Origin: Methyloversatilis universalis
Lineage (GTDB): Bacteria > Pseudomonadota > Gammaproteobacteria > Methylococcales > Methylococcaceae
Assembly: GCA_020723665.1 (NCBI GenBank)
Contig: DYIL01000003.1
Span: forward strand, 86,954 to 150,953
DNA: 64,000 bases
Direction of reading: 5' to 3'
Part shown: positions 36,306-46,291 of the stretch, piece after piece
How the letters are laid out: each line of letters begins with the position of its first letter
Position numbering within the stretch: position 1 is the first letter of the stretch
The notes under the pieces: model-generated
Databases searched by the model: none
What the model saw: only the letters and a program-made list of their open reading frames with translations
Told to the model about the DNA's origin: nothing
Program-made: the position numbers and the translations under genes

Positions 36306-38516
36306 ATGACGACCTTATCCTTCACCTTTAGGGAAACCATGTCGGGGTATTTCGCCCTGGGAGCAGGCGATACGACCGAAGGGGCGCAGCGAGGCAAACA
36401 GGACGGCACTACCCTGGCCATGCACGCGGAGGTCGGCATCGATGACTTGGATCGTTTCGTCAGCGATCCGGAACATGCAGGTGCTTTGAAGGGCACGATC
36501 GATTTTCCGCCGTTAGGAATGGGCATCGAGGCCCCAACCGGCGTCTTCAATCTGTTCAAGCCCACGGACAATCCCGACATGACCTACATGGTCTACGAAC
36601 TGGCCTTCCGGCATCAGGGCGAGGATTACTACCTGGCCGGACATAAAAAGATCAGGGACGATTCCGGCTTCGATCTGTGGTCGGACACCACGACCCTCTA
36701 CACGACACTGCATCAGGGCAAGGACAAGAGCGGCCCGGTGGTGGGCGCCGGCATTCTGACCCTGGGCATCAAACAACTCGCCGACCTGATTGCAAGCATC
36801 GAAGTGCCGAATGCCGACGGGGCGCTCGCCAAAGCTTCCGCCATTGAAAAATTCGGCCGCTTCTTCGCCGGCAAACTGTGGGACGCCTACGTCATCCCCA
36901 AATTCGGCGGGCAGCTTTTCGACAAGAAAACCGACGACACTTTGCATTACGACGTCATCGTGATCGGCAGCGGCTTCGGCGGCGCGGTGACCGCCTGCCG
37001 CCTGGCCGAAAAAGGCATGAAGGTCTGCATTCTGGAGCGCGGCCGCCGCTGGGACGCGAAAGAATATCCGCGCGGCCCCGACGACGCCTGGTGGTGGTCC
37101 CACGAAGAACCCGCCAAATGCAACGGCTGGATCGACATGCGCTTCTACAAGCACATGGCCGTGGCCCAAGGCTGCGGCGTCGGCGGCGGTTCACTGATCT
37201 ACGCCAACATTTTCGTCGAGGCCGAACCCTTCGCCTTCGAGTCCGGATGGCCGCCCGAAATCACGTACGAGGCGCTCAAGCCCTATTACGAAAAGACCGG
37301 CAAGATGCTGAACGTGCAGGAAGTGCCGGATAATCAGTGGCCGCCGAAAATGAAGCTGATGAAGGACGCGGCGGAACGCTGCGGCTATAGGGCGCGATTC
37401 CGCAAGATGCCTCTGGCCGTCAATTTCGATCCGGAATTCAGCTACGACCGGCCCGATGCCTTCGACGACAAACATTCCAAACCCTTCGTCAACCCATTCG
37501 GCCTGGAACAAGGCACCTGCGTCCACTGCGGCAATTGCGACATCGGCTGCCAAGTGAAGGCCCGCAATACCCTGGACCTGAACTACATTCCGCTCGCCGA
37601 AAAGCACGGCGCCGTGGTCAAGCCGCTGCACCTAGCCCGGCGCATCACGCCCCTACACGGAAAAACTGGCTACCGGGTCGACTTCGATGTCATCGATCCC
37701 GACGCGCAAACGCTGATTCCCGGCCATCTCAACGCCAAAAAAGTGATCCTCGCCGCCGGCACCATGGGGAGCAACGAACTCCTGCTGCGCTGCCGGGATC
37801 AATATGGCACGCTGCCCGACCTGAGCCCGATGCTCGGCGTGGGCTGGAGTTCCAACGGCGATTTTCTGACCCCGGCACTCTACAAAGACCGCCGGATTTC
37901 GCCGACCCGAGGCCCGACCATCACCAGCGCCATCGACTTCCTCGACGGCTTTTTCCGTAAACAACGCTTCTGGGTTCAGGACGGCGGATTCCCCAACCTG
38001 ATCGAGGACGCTCTTCAGGATCTGAGTAAAGACCACGAGTTCGGTCATTTCTTCTCGGCACTGAAATCGCTCAACCAAGGCAGCGACCCGCTGTCGGCGG
38101 TCATGCCCTGGTTCGGTCAGGCGGTGGACGCCTCGGACGGCGTGCTGAAACTTTCCCGCAGCTGGATTCCGCCGTTTCGCCACAAGCTGGATCTGGAATG
38201 GAATGTCAAGAACTCCGAGAGCGCGGTGCAGGCGCTGATCGACATGCACAAGACGCTGTCGGAAGGCACCGGGGGCACGGCCCTGGTCCCGCCGAGCTGG
38301 GAGATTTTGAAAGACCTCATCACGCCGCATCCCCTGGGAGGCTGCCGCGTGGGCACCAGTATCGCCGACGGCGTGGTCGACCACAAAGGCGAAGTGTTCG
38401 GCTATCCGGGGCTGTACGTCGCCGACGGAGCCATCGTCCCCAGAGCGCTGGGCCTGAACCCGGCCCGGACGATCGCCGCCTTGGCCGAACGCATCGCGGA
38501 TCTCATCGAGCCCTGA
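36306..38516 (+). CDS. GMC-family oxidoreductase, cholesterol-oxidase type
   Basis: 736 residues from ATG 36306 (AAGGAGAA); an upstream in-frame extension is not supported. Residues 1-200 form an extra N-terminal domain (FTFRETMSGYFALGAGDTTE; DPGFD-like DDSGFDLWSDTTTLYTTL) seen in a subgroup of bacterial cholesterol-oxidase-like enzymes. The FAD site YDVIVIGSGFGGAV begins at Tyr215. A cluster CVHCGNCDIGC at 405-415 is typical of this branch. The C-terminal ITPHPLGGCR and LNPARTIAALAE are GMC motifs. It probably oxidises a sterol or hopanoid-like alcohol; substrate unknown. A metallophosphoesterase follows. Confidence 0.85.
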   Translation: MTTLSFTFRETMSGYFALGAGDTTEGAQRGKQDGTTLAMHAEVGIDDLDRFVSDPEHAGALKGTIDFPPLGMGIEAPTGVFNLFKPTDNPDMTYMVYELAFRHQGEDYYLAGHKKIRDDSGFDLWSDTTTLYTTLHQGKDKSGPVVGAGILTLGIKQLADLIASIEVPNADGALAKASAIEKFGRFFAGKLWDAYVIPKFGGQLFDKKTDDTLHYDVIVIGSGFGGAVTACRLAEKGMKVCILERGRRWDAKEYPRGPDDAWWWSHEEPAKCNGWIDMRFYKHMAVAQGCGVGGGSLIYANIFVEAEPFAFESGWPPEITYEALKPYYEKTGKMLNVQEVPDNQWPPKMKLMKDAAERCGYRARFRKMPLAVNFDPEFSYDRPDAFDDKHSKPFVNPFGLEQGTCVHCGNCDIGCQVKARNTLDLNYIPLAEKHGAVVKPLHLARRITPLHGKTGYRVDFDVIDPDAQTLIPGHLNAKKVILAAGTMGSNELLLRCRDQYGTLPDLSPMLGVGWSSNGDFLTPALYKDRRISPTRGPTITSAIDFLDGFFRKQRFWVQDGGFPNLIEDALQDLSKDHEFGHFFSALKSLNQGSDPLSAVMPWFGQAVDASDGVLKLSRSWIPPFRHKLDLEWNVKNSESAVQALIDMHKTLSEGTGGTALVPPSWEILKDLITPHPLGGCRVGTSIADGVVDHKGEVFGYPGLYVADGAIVPRALGLNPARTIAALAERIADLIEP

Positions 38517-38680
38517 GCGCCGCGGCGGACATCTTGGCTTCCTTTTCCCGGTGTCCGCCCAGGGAAGAGATCGTCCGTCCCGTGACGATCGCTTGCGATA
38601 ACGAGGGAAGCCTAACAACGGCCTTCGAAAAAAGAGGTCGGAAACGGCGTAGGCTTCGACAACAACCCGGAGGAATAACG

Positions 38681-40268
38681 ATGAACCAGCCCGAAGCTCT
38701 CGAATTCTTTCACACCGTCGACATCAACGACCCGGACAGGCCGAACCGCATGTGCATTTGCATCAGCGACGTGCATTTCACCGACGGCACGGTCGGCGTG
38801 CAAAGCCGCGACGATTGGGAGGATTTCTTCGATGAACTCGCTTTTGTCTGCGAGGACCGAAAGGTCGAAGACCTGGTGTTCGTCCTGGACGGCGACGTGG
38901 TGGACATGATCCGCACCAAGCACTGGGCGGAGCGAGGCGTCTACCCCTGGGAACGCGACCACCCCGAATTTCCGGACATCGTGAAAACGATCATCGAAGG
39001 AATCATCGCTCAGCACGCCGGACATGCCGGCGGCGACTGCCCCTTTTTTAAGAGACTCAAGGAGCTCCCGGAATCGCTCCAAGCCAAAGGCGTCAAGTCG
39101 GTCAACGTACTCGTTCTGCTCGGTAATCACGACAAGGAAATCCTCGCCGCGCCCGAGGCCCTCGAGCTCTTTTACGAAGAATGCCTGGGCTGGCGACTGG
39201 AAGACATACCGGAAGACTATCGGCTCAAGGTCGGACGGATGTACGGCGACGAAAACCTGTTCAAAAGCCCCGACAGCGTTCCCTGGTTGCCGTTCTACTA
39301 CGCGGATTCCGGGTTTCGCCTGTTCGTCACTCATGGCCAATGGCGCGACGGGGACAACTCCCGCGCGCTGCCGGAATGGTCGGCGGATGACGGCTGGAAA
39401 CTCGAAACCTGGAAGCGCCTACGATTCCGGCCCTTCACCGATCCCTGCTTCGGCGACACGGTGGCGGCCGGCGTCCTCTCCGGATTCATCTGGAAAGCCA
39501 AGCAAGCCCTGGCCGAGGAAGACAGGAAACGCATCGCCCGAGCGGAAGCCAAGAGCCTGGGCGTCAGCCGCTTGGAACGAGTCCTCGACGAACTCGATCT
39601 CTACCGGCCGAGCTATCTCGCGGTTTCACGCATCATCGAAGAAACCCGGAAGCTAAAGGAACGGCCGGATAAAGGAACGGCCGGACCTCGCCGCCACCAT
39701 TCAAATACTCCTGCAAGAATCGGTGTACCAATGGCTGAACTGGGACTTCACGTACGAAAGCTCCCCTCAGAAACGGCGTCTCGGCTTGAAGCTTCTACGC
39801 TGGTGGCTGGGCCTTGCAAGTAAACTGCACCGCACGCTGGAACTCAGGGCGATCGAATGGTTCATGAAAATACTGGCCTGGTTCCGCAGCCACCACCGGC
39901 AAGAGGCGGTCACGTTCAAGGAAATGGAAACATTCCCGGCCTTCCTACCCGAATACCGTACCTATGGATTTCACATCCACGGCGAAGGTCACACCCATAA
40001 TCCTCTGCAAGCAGAACCGGATATCGAAAAGGGGCAGAACTACACTTACATCAATTTCGGCACCTGGCGCGATCAAATCGTCGAAAAGAACGCCGGAAAC
40101 TGGCTCAAGAAACTCCTGAAACGAACCAAGCCCAGCTACCGCCGCCGCAGCGTCGGCCGTGCCCTGTTCATCCTCGACCTCAAGCCGGCCCCTGGCGACA
40201 ACCAAAGGCGCTTCTGCTATTGGATAGCCGACGACTTGACCTGGAGCGACAAGCTGGATTGGAAATAA
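38681..40268 (+). pseudogene. Calcineurin-like metallophosphoesterase split by a 16-bp tandem duplication
   Basis: ATG 38681 behind GGAGGAATAACG. Metal-binding motifs are present in the first frame (CICISDVHF with D30/H32, VLDGDVVD at 68-75, LLGNHDKE, HGQWRDGDN); the last one (HIHGEGHTH) lies in a second frame that ends at 40268. The frames are separated by aaaggaacggccggat (39655-39670) repeated as aaaggaacggccggac (39671-39686). Removing one copy fuses KLKERP to DLAATIQILLQE in one frame of 523 residues. The native reading stops at 39823 and loses a metal-binding histidine motif. It follows the GMC gene in the same orientation. Confidence 0.75.
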
Positions 40269-40287
40269 ACCTAGGCTGTTCAACCAA

Positions 40288-40370
40288 AAAACGGCAGTTG
40301 GACGTGCTCGAGCGTGCGGCGGGCGGGGCGGCTGGCAAGCCTGTCCTGAGCCTCACCGAAGGGGCGCGAC
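40288..40370. repeat. R2 repeat, left end only
   Basis: AAAACGGCAGTTGGACGTGC then gtgcggcgggcggggcggct and CCTGTCCTGAGC match the left 80 bp of the copy at 57169. The IS701 remnant follows directly. Confidence 0.65.
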
Positions 40371-40394
40371 GGTGCCGCCTCGGTCAGAGTCAAG

Positions 40395-40799
40395 CGCCGA
40401 TACCGTGACACGGCCGGCGGCAGCGAAAATAGCCGGGTCGGCGTCTTCCTCGCTTATTCCCGTGTGCGCGGGGCGGCTTTTCTCGAATGGGCGCCTTACC
40501 TGCCCAAGGAGTGGGCCGCCGACCCCACCGCCGCGCTGAGGCGCGCGTGCCTGAGGCGGTGACCTTTCGCACCAAGCCCGCATCGGTGCTCGAGATGATC
40601 GACCGCGTTGGACGCCGGTGTGCCGTGCCGCTGGGTAACCGGCGATGAGGTGGACGGGGGCGATCGGCGGTTGCGGTTTTGGCTGGAGCAACGGCGCCAG
40701 CCGTTCGTGCTGGGGGTGGACTGTAACGAGCCGTTGTGGCGGGAGGGTCCGGTGTATCGGCCGGCACAGGAACTCGCCGTCGAGTTGCCCGCTTCTTAA
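40395..40799 (+). pseudogene. IS701-family transposase fragment
   Basis: RYRDTAGGSENSRVGVFLAY, then FLEWAPYLPKEWAADP, then (in other frames) TFRTKPASVLEMIDR, GGDRRLRFWLEQRRQPFV and YRPAQELAVELP reproduce consecutive pieces of DDE transposases of the IS701 type, where GTAGRIENCQVGVFLAY and YLPKEW are typical. Frame changes and stops break it. It is bordered by an R2 left end and an R3 left end, so the stretch is a patchwork of mobile debris. Confidence 0.65.
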
Positions 40800-40914
40800 G
40801 GAAGCTCTGAACACGTTGATTCCGTTCACGCCCTTCGATAGGCTCAGGAGAGCGTTCGACGAGCTCCCGCCTGCTGCCGCGCGGGGCAGGCACCGCGAAC
40901 GGAATCAACGCGTT
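40798..40914. repeat. R3-type left end followed by an 18-bp inverted repeat
   Basis: TAAGGAAGCTCTGAACACG is the R3 end. Then AACACGTTGATTCCGTTC (40810-40827) is matched by GAACGGAATCAACGCGTT (40897-40914) in inverted orientation. No R3 right end was found. Confidence 0.55.
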
Positions 40915-41051
40915 ACCGTTCGTCCTGCCCAAGAGCTTATCGACGAACCAGCAGGGTGAACGGCCTATTGGGAAAGGTTCCCAATCGGACCCTCTGAAAA
41001 AGAAGCTTTGTTACACACCTACGACAGCACGGTTACGGTGAATTTCCGTCC

Positions 41052-42905
41052 TCAGCGCCGCTCCAACTGGGTAACGTCGCGCACGGCGCCGCGGGCGGCG
41101 GAGGTGGTCATCGCGGCATAGGCTTTCAGCGCCGCACTCACCGGACGATTCCGATGGACCGGCTTCCAGGCTGCGGCGCCTTTGGCTTCCATCGCGGCGC
41201 GCCGCCGCGCCAACTCCTCGTCCGAGACGGCAACCCGGATGGTACGGTTGGGAATGTCGATCTCGATGATGTCCCCGGCTTCTACCAGCCCGATGGCTCC
41301 ACCCTCGGCTGCCTCAGGCGAGACATGCCCGATCGAAAGCCCGGAGGTGCCGCCGGAAAACCGTCCGTCGGTCAGCAGGGCACAGGACTTGCCGAGTCCC
41401 ATGGACTTGAGATAGGAGGTGGGATAGAGCATCTCCTGCATGCCCGGTCCGCCGCGCGGCCCCTCGTAGCGGACAACGACCACGTCACCGGCCTTCACCT
41501 GACCGCCGAGGATCTTTTCCACCGCCTCCTCCTGCGACTCGCATACCACCGCGGGGCCGGAAAATTTCAGAATAGACGCGTCCACACCCGCGGTCTTCAC
41601 CACACAGCCCTCTTCCGCGATGTTGCCGTAGAGCACGGCCAACCCGCCGTCTCTGGAGTAGGCGTGTTCGATGTCGCGGATGCAGCCGTTCCGGCGGTCT
41701 AGGTCCAGCTCGGCGTAACGCTTGTCCTGGCTGAACGCCACCGTGGTCGGCACGCCGCCCGGGGCGGCCCGGTAGAAGCGATGGACCGCTTCGTCATCGC
41801 TGCGGCGAACATCCCAGCGTTCCAGTGCCTCCCCCAGGGTCCGGGCATGGACGGTGGGAACGTCGCGGTGAAGCAATCCGCCGCGATCCAACTCACCCAG
41901 AATACCCATCACGCCGCCGGCCCGATGCACATCCTCCATGTGGTACAGCTGGGTCGAAGGCGCTACCTTGCTCAGATGGGGCACTCGACGCGACAGCCGA
42001 TCGATATCGGCCATGGTGAAATTCACGCCCGCTTCCTGGGCCGCCGCCAACAGATGGAGGATGGTATTGGTGGAACCGCCCATAGCGATGTCCAGGCTCA
42101 TCGCATTTTCGAAGGCCTTAGCGTTCGCGATCGAGCGGGGCAATACCGAGACATCGTCCTGCTCGTAGTAGCGCTTGGCCAGCTCGACGATGCGCCGCCC
42201 GGCCTCTTCGAATAGCCCTTTGCGGTCGGCGTGGGTCGCCACCAGGGAGCCGTTGCCCGGTAGCGACATCCCCAGTGCCTCGGTGAGACAGTTCATGGAA
42301 TTGGCAGTGAACATCCCGGAGCAGGAGCCGCAGGTGGGACATGCCGAGCGTTCCATGACGGCTACATCCTCGTCCGATTCATTGGGATTGGCGGCCGCGA
42401 TCATCGCGTCGATGAGGTCTAGATGCACCTTCTTGTCATGGATCACCGCCTTGCCCGCCTCCATGGGACCGCCCGAGACGAAGATGGTGGGGATGTTGAG
42501 CCGCAGTGAGGCGTTGAGCATTCCGGGCGTGATTTTGTCGCAGTTGGAGATGCACACCAGGGCATCGGCGCAGTGAGCGTTGACCATGTATTCCACTGCG
42601 TCGGCGATGATTTCCCGCGACGGCAGTGAGTAGAGCATGCCGCTGTGTCCCATGGCGATCCCGTCATCGATGGCGATGGTGTTGAACTCCTTTGCCACGG
42701 CCCCGGCCGCTTCCACGGCCCGCGCCACAAGCTGGCCAAGGTCCTTCAGGTGGACGTGACCGGGAACGAACTGCGTGAAAGAATTGGCGATGGCGATGAT
42801 CGGCTTGTTGAAGTCGTCGTCCTTCATGCCGGTCGCGCGCCAAAGCGCACGAGCGCCTGCCATGTTACGGCCATGGGTGGAGGTACGGGAACGATATTCG
42901 GGCAT
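41052..42905 (-). CDS. ilvD: Dihydroxy-acid dehydratase
   Basis: 617 residues from ATG 42905, matching the 616 of E. coli IlvD; the frame is open further upstream but without similarity. [20 protein letters not shown] is the classic start. Fe-S ligands are seen in CISNCDK and [13 protein letters not shown]. The enzyme converts dihydroxy-isovalerate and -methylvalerate to 2-keto acids in valine and isoleucine synthesis. Monocistronic. Confidence 0.96.
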   Translation of the reverse strand: MPEYRSRTSTHGRNMAGARALWRATGMKDDDFNKPIIAIANSFTQFVPGHVHLKDLGQLVARAVEAAGAVAKEFNTIAIDDGIAMGHSGMLYSLPSREIIADAVEYMVNAHCADALVCISNCDKITPGMLNASLRLNIPTIFVSGGPMEAGKAVIHDKKVHLDLIDAMIAAANPNESDEDVAVMERSACPTCGSCSGMFTANSMNCLTEALGMSLPGNGSLVATHADRKGLFEEAGRRIVELAKRYYEQDDVSVLPRSIANAKAFENAMSLDIAMGGSTNTILHLLAAAQEAGVNFTMADIDRLSRRVPHLSKVAPSTQLYHMEDVHRAGGVMGILGELDRGGLLHRDVPTVHARTLGEALERWDVRRSDDEAVHRFYRAAPGGVPTTVAFSQDKRYAELDLDRRNGCIRDIEHAYSRDGGLAVLYGNIAEEGCVVKTAGVDASILKFSGPAVVCESQEEAVEKILGGQVKAGDVVVVRYEGPRGGPGMQEMLYPTSYLKSMGLGKSCALLTDGRFSGGTSGLSIGHVSPEAAEGGAIGLVEAGDIIEIDIPNRTIRVAVSDEELARRRAAMEAKGAAAWKPVHRNRPVSAALKAYAAMTTSAARGAVRDVTQLERR

Positions 42906-43699
42906 GGTCTTCCTCGACATTTGGCAAATGCGACGAATTATACGCCCACACCGAGCCGGCAATAAGGCGTTACGACGACCGAATTTCGCCGGTCCGTGCC
43001 TCATGACAAGGACGGAAAGAGCCTCGCCACGGGATCCCTGGACCCAACGGTGCTTATTTTTTCGCAGGTCCACCGCCAGGGGACGGATCTCAAACGGCGG
43101 CGCGGGCGGATTGGGCGCTTGACGTGTTCTTCGATGATCCGCCCGACAAATTGGCCGGGAGCCAATTTGGACAGCCGCAGGCTGGCCCGCAGGGCGAACC
43201 CCAGGGAAGGGGTGAGCACAACTAGCCGGAAGCCAATTTGGACGCATCGGCGCGCGGAGCGGGCAGTGCAGGACGCTCCGCGTTTCCAATCGCAAACGGC
43301 GTCTTCGGGAGCACCGAAGGCGCCCTTCCGAACGATGAAGCGTTCTGAAAGTCCTGTATGAAAGTCCAGTATCTGGGACGGCGGCAGCGGACCGAGAACA
43401 AATGGACCCTGCCAATCCAGGATCGGAAACGGGCGTTGAACCACTTCGTGATCCTCTTGGATGATCGAGTGACCCTACGAACCAACCCCAGTTACCCAAT
43501 TAACTTGACACCCCGGGTCTTGAGCGCTGGGCTGCGCGCCGCTGCAGTGGGTTTGATCATCGGTCGCATGGCCACCCCAGGAAATGCGGGTTTGAGCCGT
43601 TTGCGCCCAAGACAGACGCATCTGTAGTGCCACTCGGCAGTTTCAAAAGCGGTAGCCAACTGATTGGAAAAGGATTTTCTGTGGGGTGTCAAACTTGGC
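42906..43699. repeat. Non-coding mobile debris between ilvD and nnrS
   Basis: About 790 bp with no supportable gene. GCCGG(G/A)AGCCAATTTGGAC occurs twice (43154-43172 and 43225-43243). TTGACACCCC (43505-43514) and GGGGTGTCAA (43683-43692) are perfect inverted repeats enclosing 168 bp, MITE-like. Short open frames on both strands have no recognised similarity. Confidence 0.45.
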
Positions 43700-44872
43700 T
43701 TAGGACGTAAGGCGCGGCGCCGCCAGAATCGGAAGATAGCGCACCGCAAACACGACGTAGGCCGCGACCCAAAGCCCTATGGCGGCCGACATGAGAAGGC
43801 CACCCGGTTGCGCAAAAAGCCGGAAAGCGGTTCCGAGAATCATCATCACGAAAGCGGCAGTCATCCAAGGAAAGGCTCGCAACGGCCGTCCCGTATGGCC
43901 GAGCGCCACTCGAGCCGCGACCCCTAGAATCATCGTGCCGATGGCTCCGTAGCCAAGGGCGTGCAAACCGCTGTCCCATACTCCCGGATGGTCGAGCAGC
44001 ATGCTCGCGCCGAGCAATGCCAACCCGACGGGAATCCAGGCATAGCCGACGTGCAGAATCCAGAGTAACGGTTCCGCGGCGGCCAGCCAGCCGCGCCATC
44101 GGGCGAGACGGACGACGTGGAGCACGGACGCGACGAGCCCTAAGACACCGATTCCAGGCGAGCGCGGCGAGAAAACGAAGCCAAACGCGAACAGCAGGCT
44201 AACCGCCAGGGTGATGCCGTCGAATCGGTCGAAAGGCGGCAACCTCACGCTGAGTTCCGGCTGATTCAAGCGCAGCCAGTTCTGAGTAAAGCTGGGAATG
44301 ATCCGACCTCCGATCAAAAGAATCATGCCGATCCCAAGGCATAACCCGGTACGCAATGCGGCCTCCTGCGCCGCTACATCGCCGGTTGCGACGAAGAAGA
44401 AATGGATCTCGGTCGCGACAAATGCGAACAACAGGCCCAACACCTTATAGTTGCGAGCGTTCCCTACCGCGACCATCTCTCGGGCGACCAGCGCCAGTAA
44501 CCCTCCCCAAAACACGACCGAGGCGAACGCCCACAAGGCCGTTCCAAAAAGCCCCGGGAGAAATGCGCCCAGCCGGGCGCCGATCCACGTCGCGCACAGG
44601 ATCATGAGCGGTATTCCCGCAACCGGCGAGCGGCCGGTCCAAGTGGCGACCGCCGTCAACAAGAACCCCGCGATCGCGGCCCCGGCAAATCCGAAGATCA
44701 TTTCATGACCGTGCCGGACCGCGGCAGGCGGTATACCCGGCCACGCCAGGATGCCGCCGAGATGTAGCCCCCAGGCTGAGACGGCAAGGACGGCGTAAAT
44801 GCCCACCAGGAGAAAAAACGGCCGGAAGGCATAACTGAACAAGACGCGAGAATCGGGATGGATCGGGTCCAT
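43700..44872 (-). CDS. nnrS: NnrS family heme/copper membrane protein
   Basis: 390 residues with about 12 hydrophobic segments. FSYAFRPFFLLVGIYAVLAV and HGHEMIFGFAGAAIAGFLLT near the N-terminus are NnrS signatures. IGGRIIPSFTQNWL is the conserved central block. NnrS proteins are linked to nitric oxide tolerance and denitrification. It is a single gene with no nitrite or NO reductase nearby. ATG 44872 is preceded by GGAGCCATT. Confidence 0.9.
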   Translation of the reverse strand: MDPIHPDSRVLFSYAFRPFFLLVGIYAVLAVSAWGLHLGGILAWPGIPPAAVRHGHEMIFGFAGAAIAGFLLTAVATWTGRSPVAGIPLMILCATWIGARLGAFLPGLFGTALWAFASVVFWGGLLALVAREMVAVGNARNYKVLGLLFAFVATEIHFFFVATGDVAAQEAALRTGLCLGIGMILLIGGRIIPSFTQNWLRLNQPELSVRLPPFDRFDGITLAVSLLFAFGFVFSPRSPGIGVLGLVASVLHVVRLARWRGWLAAAEPLLWILHVGYAWIPVGLALLGASMLLDHPGVWDSGLHALGYGAIGTMILGVAARVALGHTGRPLRAFPWMTAAFVMMILGTAFRLFAQPGGLLMSAAIGLWVAAYVVFAVRYLPILAAPRLTS

Positions 44873-44929
44873 AATGGCTCCAATGTGCGTACCTTAGAGC
44901 CCATCCGAAATAGGCTCCAAAACCCTTCG

Positions 44930-45000
44930 ATTGCGCTCAGAATAGGCCCTTCGACAGACCTGTCCTGAGCGCAGTCTAAGGGCTCCGGACGAACGGCCTA
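44930..45000. repeat. CTGTCCTGAGC-type short repeat units
   Basis: cccttcgacagacctgtcctgagcgcagtctaagggc is an imperfect palindrome of the motif found in many of the intergenic repeats of this window. Confidence 0.5.
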
Positions 45001-45012
45001 CAGAATAGGCTC

Positions 45013-45375
45013 TTAATCCGAACGCTGAGCAAAGCGCTCCGACAGATACTCCGCCAAGGCTATCGCACTGTTGTGCTTCGTGTCGCGAGCGCTGTAAAGC
45101 AATGTGATCGTTCCCCGCGTTGCGGCTTCCAGAAGCGGGCGAACCACATCCGGCTTGCGATCCAGTTCGGCGAAGTAGCGCAACCTGAATTCGTCCCATT
45201 TGGAAGGGTCATGCCCGAACCAGCGCCGAAGCTCGCTGCTGGGCGCCGCCTCTTTGATCCAGGCTGCCATCGCCAGCGCTTCTTTCGTGATACCTCTAGG
45301 CCACAGCCGCTCGACCAGGAAGCGTTCGCCATCACCGGGCGATGGCGTTTCGTAGACACGTTTCACAAAGACCAT
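45013..45375 (-). CDS. DUF488 family protein (YeaO-like)
   Basis: 120 residues from ATG 45375 (GGAGATCCC upstream); a longer frame from 45420 is unlikely. VKRVYETPSPGDGERFLVER, LWPRGITKE and WFGHDPSKWDEF are characteristic of the YeaO/DUF488 family, small proteins of unknown function. Its 3' side faces nnrS across about 140 bp of repeat sequence. Confidence 0.88.
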   Translation of the reverse strand: MVFVKRVYETPSPGDGERFLVERLWPRGITKEALAMAAWIKEAAPSSELRRWFGHDPSKWDEFRLRYFAELDRKPDVVRPLLEAATRGTITLLYSARDTKHNSAIALAEYLSERFAQRSD

Positions 45376-45553
45376 GAGGGATCTCCTAACGAAGCCAAAA
45401 ATCCGTGACCGTGAGCACACCGTCGGGCGCTCACCTCACATGATCGAAGCGGCCATTCCCTCGGAGGGCGCTTAGGCCTAGGCGTTTTGCCTTATAATGG
45501 CCGGAATTCCTGTCTGCTCCGAATTCCATTCCAAACGCCGAATCAAAATCATC

Positions 45554-45883
45554 ATGTCGGACAATCTGATTTATAAGGTCGTTTTCATTAATCAGAACCA
45601 AATCTACGAAATATATGCCAAGCGGGTTTTTCAGGGCGAGATGTTCGGATTCGTGGTGATCGAGGATTTTGTTTTCGGCGAAACGTCGTCCGTGGTGGTG
45701 GACCCCTACGAAGAGAAACTGAAGGCGGAATTCGCCAATGTCCGGCGGTCGTTCATTCCGATGCATGAAATCATTCGCATCGACCAGGTCGAACGCCGTG
45801 GGACCGCCAAGATCATTCCGCTCGATCGGGAGGCAGGACCGGCCAACAAGGTCACGAAGTTTTACGTGCCCGACAAGTCGTAG
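45554..45883 (+). CDS. DUF1820 family protein
   Basis: 109 residues. YKVVFINQNQIYEIYAKRVF and FGFVVIEDFVFGE, with a central VDPYEEKLKAEF, match DUF1820, a conserved gammaproteobacterial protein of unknown function. It is convergent with sspB, whose stop lies 15 bp away. Confidence 0.85.
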   Translation: MSDNLIYKVVFINQNQIYEIYAKRVFQGEMFGFVVIEDFVFGETSSVVVDPYEEKLKAEFANVRRSFIPMHEIIRIDQVERRGTAKIIPLDREAGPANKVTKFYVPDKS

Positions 45884-45898
45884 AAACAGCTGGTCGCG

Positions 45899-46291
45899 CT
45901 ATTTCACGACCTTCAGCACCGGTTTTTTCTTTGCGGCCGGCGCCACGGGTGCGGAATCGGCCGGTGGTGGCGTATCGTCATCTCCCTCTTCGTCGAAGAC
46001 CATTCCTTTGCCGTTTTCCTGCGCGTAAATAGCGAGCACCGCCCGCATCGGAATGGTTATTTGCATCGGTGTGCCGCCGAAGCGCGCGCCGAAAGCGACC
46101 TCCTGATTGCCTAGCGAAAGGCCTTGTACGGCTTGAGGCCGCAGATTCAGGACGATCTTGCCGTCCTGAACGTATTGCCTCGGCACAACGACTCCGCGCG
46201 CTTCGGCATCGACGAGCAGATAGGGCGTGCATTGGTTGTCGACTATCCAATCGTATATGGCCCTTACCAAGTACGGTTTGAGTGAATTCAT
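45899..46291 (-). CDS. sspB: ClpXP protease specificity-enhancing factor SspB
   Basis: 130 residues from ATG 46291, which overlaps the sspA stop by one base (TGATG). PYLVRAIYDWIVDNQCTPYL and ISIPMRAV-like TIPMRAVLAIYAQENGKGM are the conserved adaptor core. The acidic Pro/Ala-rich linker ends in VLKVVK, the ClpX-binding tail. It delivers ssrA-tagged proteins to ClpXP. Confidence 0.95.
   Translation of the reverse strand: MNSLKPYLVRAIYDWIVDNQCTPYLLVDAEARGVVVPRQYVQDGKIVLNLRPQAVQGLSLGNQEVAFGARFGGTPMQITIPMRAVLAIYAQENGKGMVFDEEGDDDTPPPADSAPVAPAAKKKPVLKVVK

Noticed and set aside
43001..43444. 147-codon minus-strand frame upstream of ilvD
   Set aside because: No recognisable similarity; it lies in repeat-rich debris and lacks a ribosome site.
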